NCBI RefSeq assembly: GCF_003171515.1
Contig: NC_089399.1
Coordinates: 372,001 to 436,000, forward strand
Origin: Pyrenophora tritici-repentis
Lineage: Eukaryota > Ascomycota > Dothideomycetes > Pleosporales > Pleosporaceae
Direction: 5' to 3'
DNA: 64,000 nt
A model generated the notes under the pieces. The model was not told the origin of the DNA, did no database searches, and saw only the letters and a program-made list of their open reading frames with translations. Positions within the stretch are counted from its first letter, which is position 1; every line of letters starts with the position of its first letter. Positions 34,398 to 45,683 of this stretch are shown one piece after another. The translations under genes were made by a program, and so were the position numbers.

Positions 34398-35077
34398 ATG
34401 TTCACCCGAAGCGCTCTTGTTTTTGCATTCCTAGGCCTCACTAGCGCCTTTGCGACTCCTACCAAGTCTCTTCGCCTTGAAGACTTACAGTGCCGTTGTT
34501 TGTCTTTCTCAACAAGTGCAGCACCTACACTATGCACTTATCAAGAACTGGTCTCGCTCGATTGGGACGCTGCATACCTACTGGCAACGACCAATGATCT
34601 CAAGATCCAATTTGCGAGCGAAGCCGCTGTACATCAGGTGCTGTCAATACCCAGACATCTACCTACCAGCGTACTTCAAACTGTCCAAGAAGGAGAGGCG
34701 CGCCCATTGGACCCATCGAATAGGATCCAGAATGAGAATAGGATTATATGCGGTTTCGGTGATGAAATTGAGGTCGTAGGCAATGATGACAGGGATTCGG
34801 TACCGGAGATACATTACATTGGCGCGGTACTGGGCATATTCATGTCGCTTCTTATCATCTACCTCATTGCGGAGTTTATTTGGATCAGGTCAGTTAGTTT
34901 TACTCGCATTTGATACGAACGACTTATTAACCCCACATCAGATTCGTAACTCGAACAGGAAGCATCAAGCTCGAAGGCGATGAGAAAACTCTGGTCGCTG
35001 ACTGCGAATCAACACCCCTGATTGTTACACTCCTGAACCAAGGCGTATACAATACATCGCCATCAAGCTTGCCATGA
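34398..35077 (+). CDS. Small type I membrane protein, unknown
   Basis: Two exons, 34398-34888 and 34942-35077, 208 aa. A signal peptide (MFTRSALVFAFLGLTSAFA, likely cut after Ala19) is followed by a ~120-residue outer part with four cysteines (CRC, LCTY, ICGF) and a single membrane span (about 140-162, IGAVLGIFMSLLIIYLIAEF). The inner tail of ~45 residues is reached only by splicing. No family recognised. Topology predicts an extracytoplasmic N-domain in the secretory pathway or plasma membrane. The clean signal peptide, span and in-phase intron support a real gene. Confidence 0.65.
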
Positions 35078-36417
35078 AGACGGTCACGAACAAGAAACAT
35101 GCGTCTGGATATGTACCTGCCTTCATGGCAAACCCATCAATGAGGATATACTCAGACGACACTAAACATCAAATCATGACGATACGACACACATTTCCTT
35201 CTACCTCACAATGTACACGACAATGTGTCCACTCATCGATACCGCACCACACCCACACCTTTCCAGCATCCGGCACACTTGCGCGTTACAACTAGACAGC
35301 GCAAAGTGTTCTCGGGGAATTGTATGCGGCACAGGAAGACAGGGAGAAACAATTGCGATCTGGATCAAGCGGGGTAGTCCAAGTAGGCACCGCGAGAGCC
35401 TCCCAAGGCTAGACATGTAGGCAAACAGAGAGCCAACAGTAGAACAACGGAGCAAGTAGACTAGAAGGAGAACAACACGGAAACTTTAACATATACCACA
35501 TAAAAAGATATTATACCCTCTGCCTCTCTCTTCTCACCCCTACCGTCTCTCGGTTTGACTTTAACTTTGACATGACATACGTGCTCGTGTTGTATATGAG
35601 TGTCAAAACCAGGTTCCCATGATTATACCCAACGCTATTCTTAGCCCATGTCTATATTCCACTCCTTCTGTCCGCCCATATAATTTGAAATATGTCTCAT
35701 ATTACAAATGTTGGACAGGAAGATTACTCGTGTTGGTCAGCAAGAATTCTCACACGTGGATAACACGCGATAGCTTTCTAATGGAAACATGTCAGGCACT
35801 ACGTGCTGATGTTGGGAACGGAAGCTTGTTACTCTATTCCTTTATTCCTTTGTGTGTATGTACCTAAAAAGCCCTAAGAATACATATTGCAGCGAAAGCA
35901 AGACTGTACTCCCCGCCTTCTCTTTCTTCTTCTCCATCCACCTTCTTAGTGCAGCCGCGGTTTTATAGACACCATTGATTTTTCTCGCGCCAACATTATA
36001 TGCAAAAGACAAAAACGCAAAGCAAAGCATAACCAAGAAAACAAAACAACACGCTCATTTCATCGGTGGGGGGGTATAAACGCTATTCGTTTTTCGCTTG
36101 CAAAGGCCGCAAACTATTACTCTAAATAATGAAAATGAGCTTTCGCGGGATTACTCTCTGGCTGAAGCCGTCTATTCTGCTCTTCTCGTTCTTCTCTCTC
36201 CGTATGGTATGTACTTCCTGGACAAAACACGCTCAAAAAGAATAGGGCGGAGATGCGTATGCGTTCGGTTCTGTGCAATTCGGCAAAGGAAGACGTTGAT
36301 ATTATGGAATGCTCACTGAGCAGACTGGGGGTAGAAGAGTTGAGCTTTTGGTTCGTACAGCCTATTAAAAGTGTTAGTTTTGGATGTCGTTTGCCTTTTC
36401 TTCCTGGAGCCAGCGAC
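35078..36417. other. Gene-free convergent spacer
   Basis: About 1.3 kb between 3' ends of the membrane-protein gene and the GT90 gene; AT-rich tracts near 35,480-36,060. Nothing recognised. Confidence 0.45.
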
Positions 36418-37954
36418 TTACATGAACGTCTCGTAGCGAACCCCCCTCTTCTTTTCCTTGCGGTCCACATTGTCGCTACCGCTGTACAAGACAGGCTCCC
36501 AAGACATGACATCCTTCCATCTCGTCATCAGTCTTCTCCAGTAACAAGCCTCGGCTGCCTGTGTCAGATAACGCTCTCTGAAGACTTGTACAGAGTTGTC
36601 CGCGATGCGCCTGGCCTTCTCAGGATGATCGAGTAGGTCCTCGACTGCAGAGGCGAGATCAGAAAAGTCGCGCTCGACTTCGACATAATTTTGGTTGCTT
36701 CCGTTGGCGCGGAAGAGGTAATGGTGGTGTTGTATCCATTGGAGTTTGTGGGATACGATTACTGAACGGCAGAGTTGGCGGTACTTCAGAGAGCCAGAAT
36801 AGGAGCGACCTGCAAATCTTGTTAGCTGGTGTCTAGTATTGTAGCTTGGTATGAGCTGCTGTACCCTCGGCGTGTGCAATGAACATGTAGTTGCACTGGT
36901 CCACTGGCCCTAGGAATTGATCTTTGAAGTTTGGATCTGTCCACTTGAGCTGGCCAACATCGCTCCACGGCTTGCCCTTGGCCGCGTCGAGTAGCGCTCT
37001 ACGCAACTTAGGCGCAAAGGTGATTTTCCCTCTCCAGACCAGCTTCTCAATCTTCTGATTCCACGGCTCTCGGGTCTCGCGCTGTACCGCTTCCCGTGCC
37101 ACCTCGTCCAGAGTGCCCAAAGCAGGCATATCCCAACTCCAGAAGCCAAAATCTGGCATCAACCAGAGGCTGTGGTCTTGGACGCGGCGGGTGAGCGACC
37201 ATATAGGCTTCGCGGGCTGGGCGGGCAGGTCTTCTACAGAGAAGGCAAACTCGATGTTTGGCATATCGGCATTCGCAGGGGCAGCGAGGAGGGCGCGGTA
37301 GATGGCACTAAGGATGGCGAGAGCTTTTTGGCGGTTAACGTTATCGACCATGTGCGTCTCAAGGATGTAGAGCTGTGATATTCACGTTAGTATACTCTTG
37401 CCACAAGCACGCTCCGATGCACCCAAAGTTGTACCAACCTCTCTGTCAAACACCATGGCCCTGACCATGCCCTTGGTAAGCTCAAAGCTGTTCAGCTCGG
37501 CCTCGGTCACCTTGCCCCAGCGATCCCGCACCTTGACGGCCCGCTCTATATCCTCATACTGCCCCGGGAATGCGCTCGTACATTGTGCCTCGTCCAGACC
37601 ATAGTTGTTCTTGTCGCGCGGGTAGGTAAACGTCCACAAATTCTGGTTGTCGAGTTCGGTCGTATTGGCGGCCAAGACAGACTGGCTAGCGGCGCAGTCC
37701 AGACACGTATCGCAGGCGAAGGTTGTACTAAACTCGCACTGGCAACGGCCAGCAGGCATATACTCCTTGACCAACGGTGGTAGCGAGGGGTTCTGGCTGC
37801 GGGTGCCATATAAGATGGTACATATGAGTAGGAAGAGCAAAGCGCATGCGGTTACGAAGAAGAAGGACAAGACCTCGGTACCCGTGGGGCAGCGACGGCG
37901 GTATACAGTCTTGTCCTTGCGCTCCTCCACAATCCACATCTTTCTCATGAGCAT
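36418..37954 (-). CDS. GT90-family glycosyltransferase (CAP10/KDELC-like)
   Basis: Likely Golgi type II membrane glycosyltransferase. Family members include cryptococcal Cap10/Cxt1 (xylosyltransferases) and animal POGLUT. Exons 37439-37954, 36865-37372, 36418-36809; 471 aa. A short cytosolic N-terminus is followed by one membrane anchor (about 28-50, VLSFFFVTACALLFLLICTIL), a Cys-rich stem (CQCEFSTTFACDTCLDC), and a catalytic domain with LVWRGKI, YMFIAHAEG and GRSYSGSLKYRQLCRSVIV, then the HYLFRANGSNQNYVEVE segment. The intron after HAEG splits the conserved HAEG/GRSYSG block and joins in phase. ATG 37954 was chosen; the frame continues upstream without an ATG. Donor sugar and acceptor unknown. 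Confidence 0.9.
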
Positions 37955-39781
37955 TTGCGCTAGCGGAAACCGGGGGACACGAAAGCGAGGCACGATGGCG
38001 CGGGAGCGAACACACGCGATGGGGACGGTCGCGTGTGTTTATATAAGTGACTCTTCGGGGGCAGCAGGCTCAGGCCGGAACGACATGAATGGCGAGTGTA
38101 TTAGGTGAATATGTACAAACGAAGGAGAGGGCTAGGGGTTGACTGAGTGCTGACGGCGCGAGTGGTGATGCGACAGGGTGAAGTGAAGGGCGATGCTTGG
38201 GGCCAAGCCGCGGGCGTAAGAAGGAAGAGGGGCAAGGATGTGGTGCAGAAGAGAAACAGCAACAAAGCTTCACAGTGGATGCCGCATCATGGTCAAAACG
38301 TTTGCCCCATTGGAGATACGGTGAGGCGTTGCGGAGAGTAATGAGTGGGAAAAATAGGGTCAAGATCGGACTGGGACCCATCTTGAACAAGGCTTGCCTG
38401 TGGACAGGGGGGCGGGGTGTGCCTAAAACGATGCTGGGAATCACACGTACAGTACGGGCCCGGAGTCGGCTAGAACGACGCTGAGAATCACACGTACAGT
38501 ACTGGTACGGGCCCCGAGTTGCATGCTAGGAAAGGAAGATACGGGGTGCACGCCGTCGCCCGTTGTCTTGCTTACCCTGGTATCAAAGACAGCGACAGCG
38601 ACAGCAACAAGCGGCATGGTCAAAAGCGCATAAGCAGTCACATATTGCAAGCATTGTGGGGGTGTACAAGCGAGCCTTGCACAACCTGCTGCACTGTATG
38701 CGTCTCATTGTACAAGGCCATTCACGCACTGCTTTGACATCAGCCTGGGAACTGCCCAGGTGTCAAACACGCGCGGCCTTGTAACTAGCAGCTGCCAGCC
38801 CAAAGGAGTAAGGCGTCTGCAAATTACCTGTCCAACTACCATATGTACGTACCCTCGCAGTGCCCCATACAAGCCGGGAGGATGCAAATCAGTCTGACAG
38901 CATAATTACCGCTACTCCGCGAGTGCGAATCTATCTTTTCCATCCTTGGCAGATTGCGCCTCGTGCTTGCGCCTTTCCTCTAGGCACGTGATGGTGCATT
39001 ATCGTGGAATCTTATAACTTCAAACCGTTGTTCTAGATGCTGGACGTGCGACGGCCACCTTGTGTGCTAGCGGAAACCCCTCAAAGTCAATTTCCGAGAC
39101 AATCTTCCCCGTTAGTTCAGGAGCCGCCCGTTCACAGATCGACTGTGGCTTGTGGGCTAGCCCTGCCACAGCCACAGCAGCGGCGACATAGTGTCGACGA
39201 GCGAGTGTGCACATCCGAAATTACTATTGCCATTTGCGTGGGTCAAGTCTACTGTACGTTTTGTGCACCATGTGCCAGAGCAGAATCCAAGGCCCGGCAC
39301 AACTCGTGTGAGACATATACACAGCTTACTTCACCCGACACAACCATCATTGCTGGCACGACCATACGCTCGAAGATCATTGTCATATTGTACGACCCTT
39401 CATGCTATCAAACTCCCAAAGGCGCTCAACCCGCTCTACACAGGGAGGCCATCAATGCTAGACAAAACACCCGGCCCGAATGCAGTGGAATAAAAGAGAA
39501 CTAAAAAGTCTAAGGGCACCTTGCCCAGCGCAACCGCCGAGGTGAATGGCTCAAAATGAAGTAACCGTCAATGTGTGAATGAAGGCTATGTACATGAGAA
39601 GCCCAAAAATAATCAAAAGTGAGAAGGTGTCTACAAGTGACCGAGGTCAAAGAAGTGAATGCTTGGGTGCCCTAGATAATAATGTGAGACCAGCGACCAA
39701 CAAGCCCTACAAGACATTGTAGGAACATGTAAAGTGCCGACTGATGCCAGCGGCGCTGATCCTCACTACACATACCATCAC
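37955..39781. other. Gene-poor spacer
   Basis: Promoter of the GT90 gene and 3' side of the DUF2457-like gene. A 155-codon plus-strand frame at 39037-39504 has no recognisable features. One small tandem duplication at 38429-38520 is listed separately. Confidence 0.45.
38429..38520. repeat. Two-copy tandem duplication
   Basis: Copies at about 38429-38467 and 38476-38520 share GAATCACACGTACAGTA and ACGGGCCC...GAGT with few changes; the second has a 5-bp insertion (CTGGT). Directly visible. Confidence 0.75.
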
Positions 39782-42115
39782 CTATGCCGATAGTACGTGC
39801 ATATCTTCCTCATCCGCATGGGGGCGGTATTGGAAGGGCTGGAAGGCAGTCATTTTGCCCTTGTGAGCGTGGACTGCCAATCCCATTTCGCGCATGCGTT
39901 CGGCACCACGTCCGGGAGCAGGACGCTTCTCCTTGGTGCCTTTGCGATGCTGCTTCCTGTACAGTTTCTCCTTGCGCCGCTGTTTCTTCTTCTCAAGACC
40001 CACTTTGATGTCAATGGCACGGCGCACAGGCATGTCGGACCCATCAGCGTCTTCATCTTCGTCGAGATCAAATGGGTTCTGCATTGTGATGGGAGTTCGA
40101 GGAACAGAGGCAGATACTAGAGGGGCAGGCCTCTCAGCGATACCGCCGAAGCGTATCGACACTTCGCTGCGCTGACGAGCGGCCATGGGGTTGACCGAGC
40201 CGCGCCGAGTAGGCGGTGGTGACCGAAGGCGCATCTGAGGCGGAGGCGAATGGAGGCGATTAGGGGGTGAGTTCCCGAACAGCTTACGTGGTGGAGGAGA
40301 GCGGTGCGCGCCACGCTTTGCAGGTGGGGGGGACCGGAGTCGTTTTGGTGACGGCAAGGGGGAACGCTTCTTGTGAATGTCTTTGCGCCGGCCTCGTACG
40401 TCGCCATCGACAGGGTCCATGCCATATACCATGAGGTGATCAGTCTCCGAAGCAAGGTTCTCCACTTCGGAAACTTCATCCTCATCATCATCGTCATCCG
40501 GAAGTTCGGGGTCCGATGTCGGAAAACTAGGGTCAATATCTTGCGGAGTAGGCTTATGCTTGGCTGCGCGCCGACGCTTCAACGTCGACATGTACGCAGC
40601 TTCGGCCGGCCGGTCTTCATCCAGCGTGCCGCAAACAAAATCAGTGCTGTCAGGCAACTCGGGACTTGATGCGCGAATATTGACTGGCTTGGACTTCCTG
40701 CGCTTGGATGGCTTGTCTGAGATCTTGAGACCATCACGACTTTCCAGGGATCCAATCGACGACTCGGATACGGTTCGGTGAGTCTTCAATCGGAGTTGTT
40801 CCATATGCTCTACAGATGTAGCCGCAGTAGAAGCCCCAGGCGCCCACCAGTTGTAGTCAGAACCAGCGTCACTTTCGTCATCTGAGACTGCGAAGCCGTT
40901 CTCATCATCAGTCTGGAAGCCCTCGTCGGTGACGTCGCTGTACGCATCGCTGCCATCTTGGTCCTCGTCGAGCAGATCATCATCATCATCGTCCATCTCA
41001 GCAATATCATCGTCCTCGTCCTCGTCTTCCTCGTCTATCGCCTCTTCTTCTGCAACTTCTTCACCTAGCTTGCGTAGATTGTTCTCAATCTTGAGTGTAT
41101 CTTGGACAGTAAGTCGGCTTCGGTGGCAAGTGATTTCCTGGGTCCATTCATCAACTTCCTCCTCTGAGGAAGCAAACTCGTGGAAACGGTATGCTTCGCA
41201 TCGGGCAAGATCAGAGTTTGCACTTAATCGGCGGGTCCGGTCCACAGTAGAAGCCTTTCGGACACTGACTGGGGAGTTGTTGCGGATGGTAGAATCAGAG
41301 TCACGATGAACCTGAGGAGATGCCATCGGCGGGGCTATCCGACGTGGTGGCGGTGCGGGGCTGCCCATACGGCGGGGTTTGGCATTGGCCGACTCGGTCG
41401 ATGGCTTGGAGGGGCACGCAAACTTGATGGTGCTAACACGCTTTGGAGGCTCTTCCGATTTGGGCGCAGGTGCCGGCTTTGGTGTTGCTTCTGCCGGTTT
41501 AGTTTCTTCTTTCGGGCCACATGCGAACATGATACATCTTTTTCTTCCTAGGACAGCTTCGATGTTCTGTTCTGTGGTCTGAGGCGCTGCCTTGTATAGT
41601 GGGCTGATGTTGTCATCATCGTGCGAGACTACTTTGACGTCTAGCTGCAGCGGTTTCTTGTTGAAGGGGGGTAACATGCTGTGGAACGCCGCCGAGGGGA
41701 GCGGCGGGCTGGGCGTGCACGGCCGTGTACCCGGGCTTGTGAAGCCTCCGTCACTTGTGAGATCGGCGGTTCCGCTGTTGTTACTCCATGTGGAGATGCA
41801 CGACATGCCGCGAATTGGGCTCTCATCGAAGTGCTCTTCGGCCGGCGAACTCGCATCGGAGCCATATTTGAGTGCCGACGTCAGGAGGGATTCTTTGCGA
41901 TCCAGGACGGGTTTCGACTTTGTGAAAGAAGTTGTGGACGAGTTTCGGAGGTTCAAGGGCGCCGGACGTTGGACGCGAGGTTCAGGAGGTTCGTCCAATT
42001 CGCCCACGGCTTCGTCTTCGGCCATGACGACGGGCGGGGCGGCATTGGCCATGTTCTGTGGTGTGTCTATCCGTAACGCGCTTTGCCTGCTAATGTGGTG
42101 CTGCTCGTTGGCCAT
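39782..42115 (-). CDS. Large acidic Ser/Pro-rich protein, probably DUF2457 family
   Basis: Single exon, 777 aa; a second Met at residue 22 is an alternative start. Fungal proteins of this composition belong to the uncharacterised DUF2457 family, from memory. Seen: a disordered N-terminus; CIMFACGPKEE and ISTIKFACPSKP-like short ordered motifs; the segment CEAYRFHEFASSEEEVDEW with LTVQDTLKIENNLRKLGEE; a long Asp/Glu tract (about 360-400); several RLRSPPP-type repeats in a Ser/Pro/Arg region; and a C-terminal block with NPFDLDEDED, a basic helix (KKKQRRKEKLYRKQ) and the end MGLAVHAHKGKMTAFQPFQYRPH. Likely nuclear by its basic clusters, which is inference. Function unknown. Confidence 0.8.
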   Translation of the reverse strand: MANEQHHISRQSALRIDTPQNMANAAPPVVMAEDEAVGELDEPPEPRVQRPAPLNLRNSSTTSFTKSKPVLDRKESLLTSALKYGSDASSPAEEHFDESPIRGMSCISTWSNNSGTADLTSDGGFTSPGTRPCTPSPPLPSAAFHSMLPPFNKKPLQLDVKVVSHDDDNISPLYKAAPQTTEQNIEAVLGRKRCIMFACGPKEETKPAEATPKPAPAPKSEEPPKRVSTIKFACPSKPSTESANAKPRRMGSPAPPPRRIAPPMASPQVHRDSDSTIRNNSPVSVRKASTVDRTRRLSANSDLARCEAYRFHEFASSEEEVDEWTQEITCHRSRLTVQDTLKIENNLRKLGEEVAEEEAIDEEDEDEDDDIAEMDDDDDDLLDEDQDGSDAYSDVTDEGFQTDDENGFAVSDDESDAGSDYNWWAPGASTAATSVEHMEQLRLKTHRTVSESSIGSLESRDGLKISDKPSKRRKSKPVNIRASSPELPDSTDFVCGTLDEDRPAEAAYMSTLKRRRAAKHKPTPQDIDPSFPTSDPELPDDDDDEDEVSEVENLASETDHLMVYGMDPVDGDVRGRRKDIHKKRSPLPSPKRLRSPPPAKRGAHRSPPPRKLFGNSPPNRLHSPPPQMRLRSPPPTRRGSVNPMAARQRSEVSIRFGGIAERPAPLVSASVPRTPITMQNPFDLDEDEDADGSDMPVRRAIDIKVGLEKKKQRRKEKLYRKQHRKGTKEKRPAPGRGAERMREMGLAVHAHKGKMTAFQPFQYRPHADEEDMHVLSA

Positions 42116-45100
42116 GTCGCTCTGTAGAGTCGAGGGAACGGATATGGAGTTGCTGGGTGCGGAATTGGAGTTTGGAAGTGATGCAGTGATGGTAAAATTG
42201 GCCGACGGGCCAGGAAATTATGGACGCGTTTCGTCTCCGCACACACACAATTGGGGCAGCGCTACCGGCGTCGGGAAATCAGTACAGAATGTCGTCTCGT
42301 GGACAGTGTCGTATATGCAGTAGAGAAATCGAAAGCTATCGATGGCTGTAGGTGAGGGTGGGGCCCCAAGGGAGGCAATGTTATAATATCGACAGAAACA
42401 TAGTGTACTTGTGTGAAGTGAACCTTGGATGGAACTAAAGGCGAGTCTTTGGGACGTGTCAGAAGTAAAAAGCGTTAGGCATCGGGGGCATGTGAAGGGG
42501 TACCTGGTGAAGATGGCGTGGGCGACTTGTGGCGACGGCCCGTGGGGGTGCAGAGGGAGCGGCAGGAGCAGCTAGATGATCCCGTCGACTTGTGTTGTAG
42601 ATGAATGGCGGATTCGGTAGTCAGGCGACTATGCACAGGTCTGCTGCGACAGTAGCGGCGCGACTGAGCGAGTCGGACGTGTAGGAGAGAGGAGAGAGAG
42701 GAATTTCATGTGCAATAGCGTCTCGGCACCATTCGGGAATAGTGGGTACTACCGGCTCTTTCCCTGGCACCGTGCGGAATGCAGCCAATGCACGCCTTGG
42801 CTTTGGCAAATGTTAGGTTTACCACGAGTAGTCGTATTGGACCAAGACTCCTTTATATTTTGGTTGAATTGTGTGCTTTTGTTCTCTTTGTTTGGCCCAC
42901 TTGGACTTTGATTGAGATTGCGTTTGCTGAGTGCCCGAGCCACCAGCTCTTTGTGCCCCCCGCCATGTTTGGTCACTCGAACAAGACACAAGAAAGCCGG
43001 TTTCAAACATGCAGGGCACAGCCGATGGAAGACGCAATAGAGACACGCACCCCCTTGCGCTTCCTGCCCACCACTCTGGGCAATCCACCGCCAGAAGCTT
43101 TACCACGCCCCCAAACCTCGACAAGCGCCTGCAATCCGCCGACGCACCACAGTGAAGGAGGCCCGCGCTAATGACGCCCGTGCCCATATGGGCACCTGCG
43201 CGTGCTTCAGCCCTTCTTCTGACCATGCGTCCGATGCCCCTGCCCTCTACAGTTCGTATCTAATGCTCCGCTCCGCAGTCTGCACTCTCCGCCTAATGAA
43301 CAGCTTTCGTATTGTGTTGGCACCGTAGCGGAGCTGCCCCCGTCGACCTACTTCAAATGCCTCATTTTTTACTGGATTACCTCATTCTTTTCCATGCTCC
43401 ACAATACGCCTTCAATCTTCTCCTCCTGCCACCTTTTCACCTTTTCACCGCTGTACCACACCGCTCTTCTTCTTTCCCGTAGCTGTCCCGTAGCTGGACA
43501 TACGACGCAGTGCACTGGGGGCCATCATCTGACTGGCTATGGCGCCATTGGACGTGATCCTCCATGGAGACGAGATGCACGATGCCCATCGTACGCCGCT
43601 GAGCCGTCGCATATAGTGTCCGCTTGTAGGTAGTCATCGTCGCCGAGTCTGGGGTTTCGTTCGCTGGCAACTAGTACCCTTGCCGATACCATTTCAACAG
43701 CAAGCGCCCTAGCCTGCTGCGAATGACCTTGTCCCAATCGCTGCCGTCTGGCATGATGCATGCGGGGAAGACTCTACCCCATGACGCTTTTCACGTTTTT
43801 AGAACCCTTCCTTGCCGGTGCGCAAGATAACCCTATGCGCCGGGTGCGCGCGCCCCCCACTACTACGGACGCTTGTTACACCAATGCTGTGACATTCGAA
43901 CCGACATCGTGCACTTGCAAGATGGAAAATTGGGGTAACAGCCCGGGTAAACGGACGGCCTGCTACTTGCGGCCGCTAGGGTCTCCTCTGGAAACCATCC
44001 TTGTCATGTGCAATGACGTAATCTCAGTCATCCCAGCGTCTGACATCAGTTTACATCAATTCAGTCGATCAAATGCTCATACGTGTCGAGTATCCAGTAC
44101 AGCCACTGTAGTCTCCAAGTCAGAGTAACATGTAGCATACCACAATTCGGCGCTAGACGAAGCCCGAACAATCTCCACCAGCCCACCTGACGCGGTAGCG
44201 CCTGGTTCCGCCATACTTTCCCTGCTCACCTTGTCCAAACCTCCTAACACGGCAAGCCGGCCCATGTCGCATCAACTCCAGTCCCAGGCCAGTGTCCAGA
44301 AACACCGCAGTAAAGCAACCTACAAACTGGAAACAATGTCGAGATCAACACGTCTTCGGAGCCCGACTGAGTGCCGGCTGACGTGCAGCTCAGCCTCATC
44401 TTCCACGCGGCACTCCTCCTATCCCGCCCATCATCTCACATACAATCAATGCTTTGCCTGAGGCATCCCATCTTCTGCACTAAACCCATTTCATGCGTTG
44501 TCACCAGGTACAAGATTTCATGGCATTCGGCCAAGTCTTCCACTCCCTTCACGTACTACTTTAATCTCGCGGTCATACCATTTCCCGCTTTCCGCAAGAC
44601 ACGTTGTACTTCAGCCAAGCCCTGGGCGTGGCCGCTTGTCCGTTTCATCGACACTGATCATCCGCGCGGGTCGCCGTAGGCCCGCGCGGCCAAGCCATTG
44701 TAAACTAACTGCTAGCCTAGAAATGCAATATACCAAGACTGATGTGCATCTTACAGCCAAGACTTCTGCGTAAGCCTTCATATCAATTGTAATCATTTCC
44801 TTATTTAGTGGTACCTCGCGATGTGGGGGGCGAGTTGGATCACGTTGGGGTTTGCTGATGTTGGATTACAAATTGTCCCGAGGGTTTCGAAATTGGTAGG
44901 TGACATATTCTGGATAATCATATGTCCAGAGTGACATGTTTACGCTATTATAGGAGGACAGGGATGGTCGCTTTGGATTGGTGTCATATACGGTACATAC
45001 AACTGCTGCAGGGCACTATGGACCTCCATAATTGACCGAGGACAGTGAAGCTGCAGCGGCTCAAGACGCCTCCATCAGGCCGGTGCACAGTTTCATCAGT

Positions 45101-45683
45101 ACTGCAGATAAGCAATGATAACCAATACATTCGATACAAACGCTTTAGTTTCATGCAAATGACTGTCCTTGGAAGGTTTCGAAGGAGGCTGTGCATCTGG
45201 ACGCAGTGTTGAGGGAAGGATAAGAGATACGAGTATCCGTTTTTTGAAAGTAAGGCGGAGAGACATACAGAAACAGAGATAGACAATATTGCAGCAATGC
45301 GAGAAACGACGACCTCAATAACGACCTGCAAGTACGGGGCAGAATTGAGGAAAATAGAGGCGTCCCCAGCGACCTAAGACGTGAGCTTGAATAGAGAGGG
45401 AGATGGACTTCACTCCAACCCATCGAGATCAAGGGACCATCTCGGTATTGGTATGAATCCTTATTGTACGAAACATGCCGTCATGCATACAGTTTTCTGC
45501 ACGAGTAGACATGTACAACACGGCGATGACTCAAGCCAATGTGCTCCATATATGCGTGGTGTGTATTATTAATTACTTCAGATGGACTATATCACCATAG
45601 TTCCTATCATGTTTGAACTCCCTCGCTATGCTCTGAAAACAATCCATGTAGATCAAAAGCCTGTTGTGATGACCCATCCACCA
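42116..45683. other. Long gene-poor region
   Basis: About 3.6 kb with no recognisable gene on either strand. The first part is the leader of the DUF2457-like gene. Short frames such as 42779-43171 and 43760-44128 lack motifs or plausible splicing partners. GT-rich strand bias around 44,820-44,960. Confidence 0.45.

Noticed and set aside
39037..39504. 155-codon plus-strand frame
   Set aside because: No motif, no signal peptide, no splicing partner and unpatterned composition.
41592..42323. 243-codon plus-strand frame opposite the DUF2457-like gene
   Set aside because: Antisense to a long, better-supported single-exon gene, with no recognisable motif.
42116..45683. CRISPR array, rRNA or transposon in the long empty regions
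   Set aside because: No regularly spaced repeats, rRNA-like conserved stretches, terminal inverted repeats or transposase motifs were seen; CRISPR is not expected in a fungal nucleus.
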